Below are positions 5,670 through 6,572 of a stretch of DNA of 6,572 nt, in pieces. A program made the position numbers and the translations under genes. The notes under the pieces are model-generated. The model ran no database searches, was not told the origin of the DNA, and saw only the letters and a list, made by a program, of their open reading frames with translations. The DNA is from SCQX01 sp035720945 (GTDB lineage: Bacteria > Pseudomonadota > Gammaproteobacteria > Burkholderiales > Burkholderiaceae_B), in assembly GCA_035720945.1 (NCBI GenBank), contig DASTNK010000046.1:1-6572 (forward strand), read 5' to 3'. How positions within the stretch are numbered: the stretch's first letter is position 1; every line of letters starts with the position of its first letter.

Positions 5670-6483
5670 GCATGCTCGTCCCGGAACGCGCCATGCGCCG
5701 TTCAATGAAATACTGACCGATGCTGGTGATGGTGGTCAGCACCAGGTACCAGAAGGTTGCGACCAGCATCAGCTCGATGGTCCGTAAATTGGCGGAGGAA
5801 ATATTTTCGGCCTGGGTGAGGAGATCGCCGCCAGCGATGACCGACACCAGCGAGGTGGCTTTGAGCAGGGAAATGAATTGGTTGCCTGTCGGCGGAATGA
5901 TGACCCGCAACGCCTGCGGCAGGATGATGCGCCGCATGGCCAGGGTGCGCGGCATGCCCAGGCTGAGCGAGGCCTCATACTGGCCGCGATCGACGGCCAG
6001 TATGCCGGCGCGCACGATTTCCGCCATGTACGCCCCTTCATTCAAGCCCAATGCCACCACCGACGCCACGAACGGCGTCATGAGGCTGTTCGTATCGAAA
6101 GGGCCGATATGCTGGAACAACAGGGCCAGATTTCCCCAGAGCAGGATCTGTACCAGCAGTGGTGTACCGCGCACCAGCCAGGTGTAGAAGCCACTGCCCA
6201 GCCGCAGCACCCAGCTTGCCGACAGGCGCATGACGGCCAACACCACGCCCAGCACCAAGCCAATGACGGCGGCTAGTACTGCGAGGATGATGGTGGTGCG
6301 CAGGCCGGTGAGAATGGCGGGCGCGAACTGGTATTTGACAATGGCCGCGTGGTCTATGTTTGGATTGCGATAGATCGACACGGCCAACATTACCAGCAGC
6401 ACGACCACCGCCGTGCTGCCCAGCCACAACCCCGGCCGGCGCAGGGGCACGACCCGCGTGGGCCCGAGAGTTCCAGATGGCAT
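5656..6483 (-). CDS. Polar amino acid ABC transporter permease (HisM/GlnP type)
   Basis: A 275-residue inner-membrane permease of the His/Glu/Gln/Arg/opine family (BPD_transp_1 domain). An N-terminal helix at about 19-37 precedes the core. Helices follow at about 57-86, 100-124, 134-158, 196-222 and 236-258. Family motifs include GLRTTIILAVLAAVIGLVLG (60-79), RGTPLLVQILLWG (105-117), and the EAA loop QYEASLSLGM continuing to LPQALRVIIPP (about 168-198), which contacts the ATPase. The gene starts 26 bases after the stop of the probable solute-binding protein gene and its end overlaps the ATPase start. Only one permease is visible, so a homodimeric channel is likely unless a second gene lies off-window. 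The extra N-terminal arm of about 18 residues is polar and basic. Confidence 0.92.
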   Translation of the reverse strand: MPSGTLGPTRVVPLRRPGLWLGSTAVVVLLVMLAVSIYRNPNIDHAAIVKYQFAPAILTGLRTTIILAVLAAVIGLVLGVVLAVMRLSASWVLRLGSGFYTWLVRGTPLLVQILLWGNLALLFQHIGPFDTNSLMTPFVASVVALGLNEGAYMAEIVRAGILAVDRGQYEASLSLGMPRTLAMRRIILPQALRVIIPPTGNQFISLLKATSLVSVIAGGDLLTQAENISSANLRTIELMLVATFWYLVLTTITSIGQYFIERRMARSGTSMHGGR

Positions 6484-6509
6484 GGATCAGTGCTTCAGCA
6501 GGACGTGAA

Positions 6510-6572
6510 TCAGAGCTTCAGGTTCTTGCCACCGTTGATGGTCGCCGACTTGATCGCCCCGCCCTCGACCCC
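6510..6572 (-). CDS. C-terminal end of a probable periplasmic solute-binding protein (partial)
   Basis: The minus-strand frame entering from the right edge encodes 20 residues ending AIKSATINGGKNLKL and stops with TGA at 6510-6512. It lies 26 bases upstream of the permease start in the same direction. Short tails of this style occur at the end of family 3 amino acid-binding proteins, and this is the expected position for the receptor gene. The assignment rests mainly on context, since no domain is visible. Confidence 0.6.
   Translation of the reverse strand, partial: GVEGGAIKSATINGGKNLKL

Noticed and set aside
4812..5708. 298-residue plus-strand frame opposite the ABC ATPase
   Set aside because: The minus strand encodes complete Walker A, signature and Walker B motifs; the plus frame is an antisense shadow.

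Overview
The window is GC-rich, tightly packed proteobacterial chromosome. Periplasmic c-type cytochromes, a GT9 (heptosyltransferase-type) enzyme and a polar amino acid ABC transporter indicate a Gram-negative; a betaproteobacterium (Burkholderiales-like) is my best guess, at low confidence. I see no mobile element, tRNA, rRNA, CRISPR array or phage gene, and no gene-free stretch longer than about 120 bases.

Left part, plus strand (2-1716): the 3' part of a sulfite-oxidase-family molybdoenzyme gene, cut by the window's left edge, is joined by an ATGA overlap to a gene for an exported di-heme cytochrome c. Together they look like a periplasmic sulfite (or related sulfur compound) dehydrogenase and its electron acceptor. 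After a 94-base gap with a small inverted repeat comes a stand-alone LysE/RhtB-type exporter gene (1811-2422), also on the plus strand.

Middle (2484-3686), minus strand: a glycosyltransferase family 9 protein, converging on the exporter gene. A weak terminator-like hairpin overlaps its stop codon.

Right part, minus strand, read from the right edge: the last 20 codons of a probable solute-binding protein, then an ABC permease and an ABC ATPase (a polar amino acid uptake cassette of the His/Gln family). After 67 bases come an uncharacterised polytopic membrane protein (COG4280-like) and an ATGA-overlapping small two-helix membrane protein.

Most of the window is ordinary metabolism and transport. 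The least characterised part is the last pair (3807-4783). The larger protein is an internal duplication in which each half carries an E-x-x-E motif in a membrane helix, reminiscent of FTR1-type iron permeases. Its translational coupling to a 68-residue membrane protein suggests a two-component membrane system of unknown substrate.
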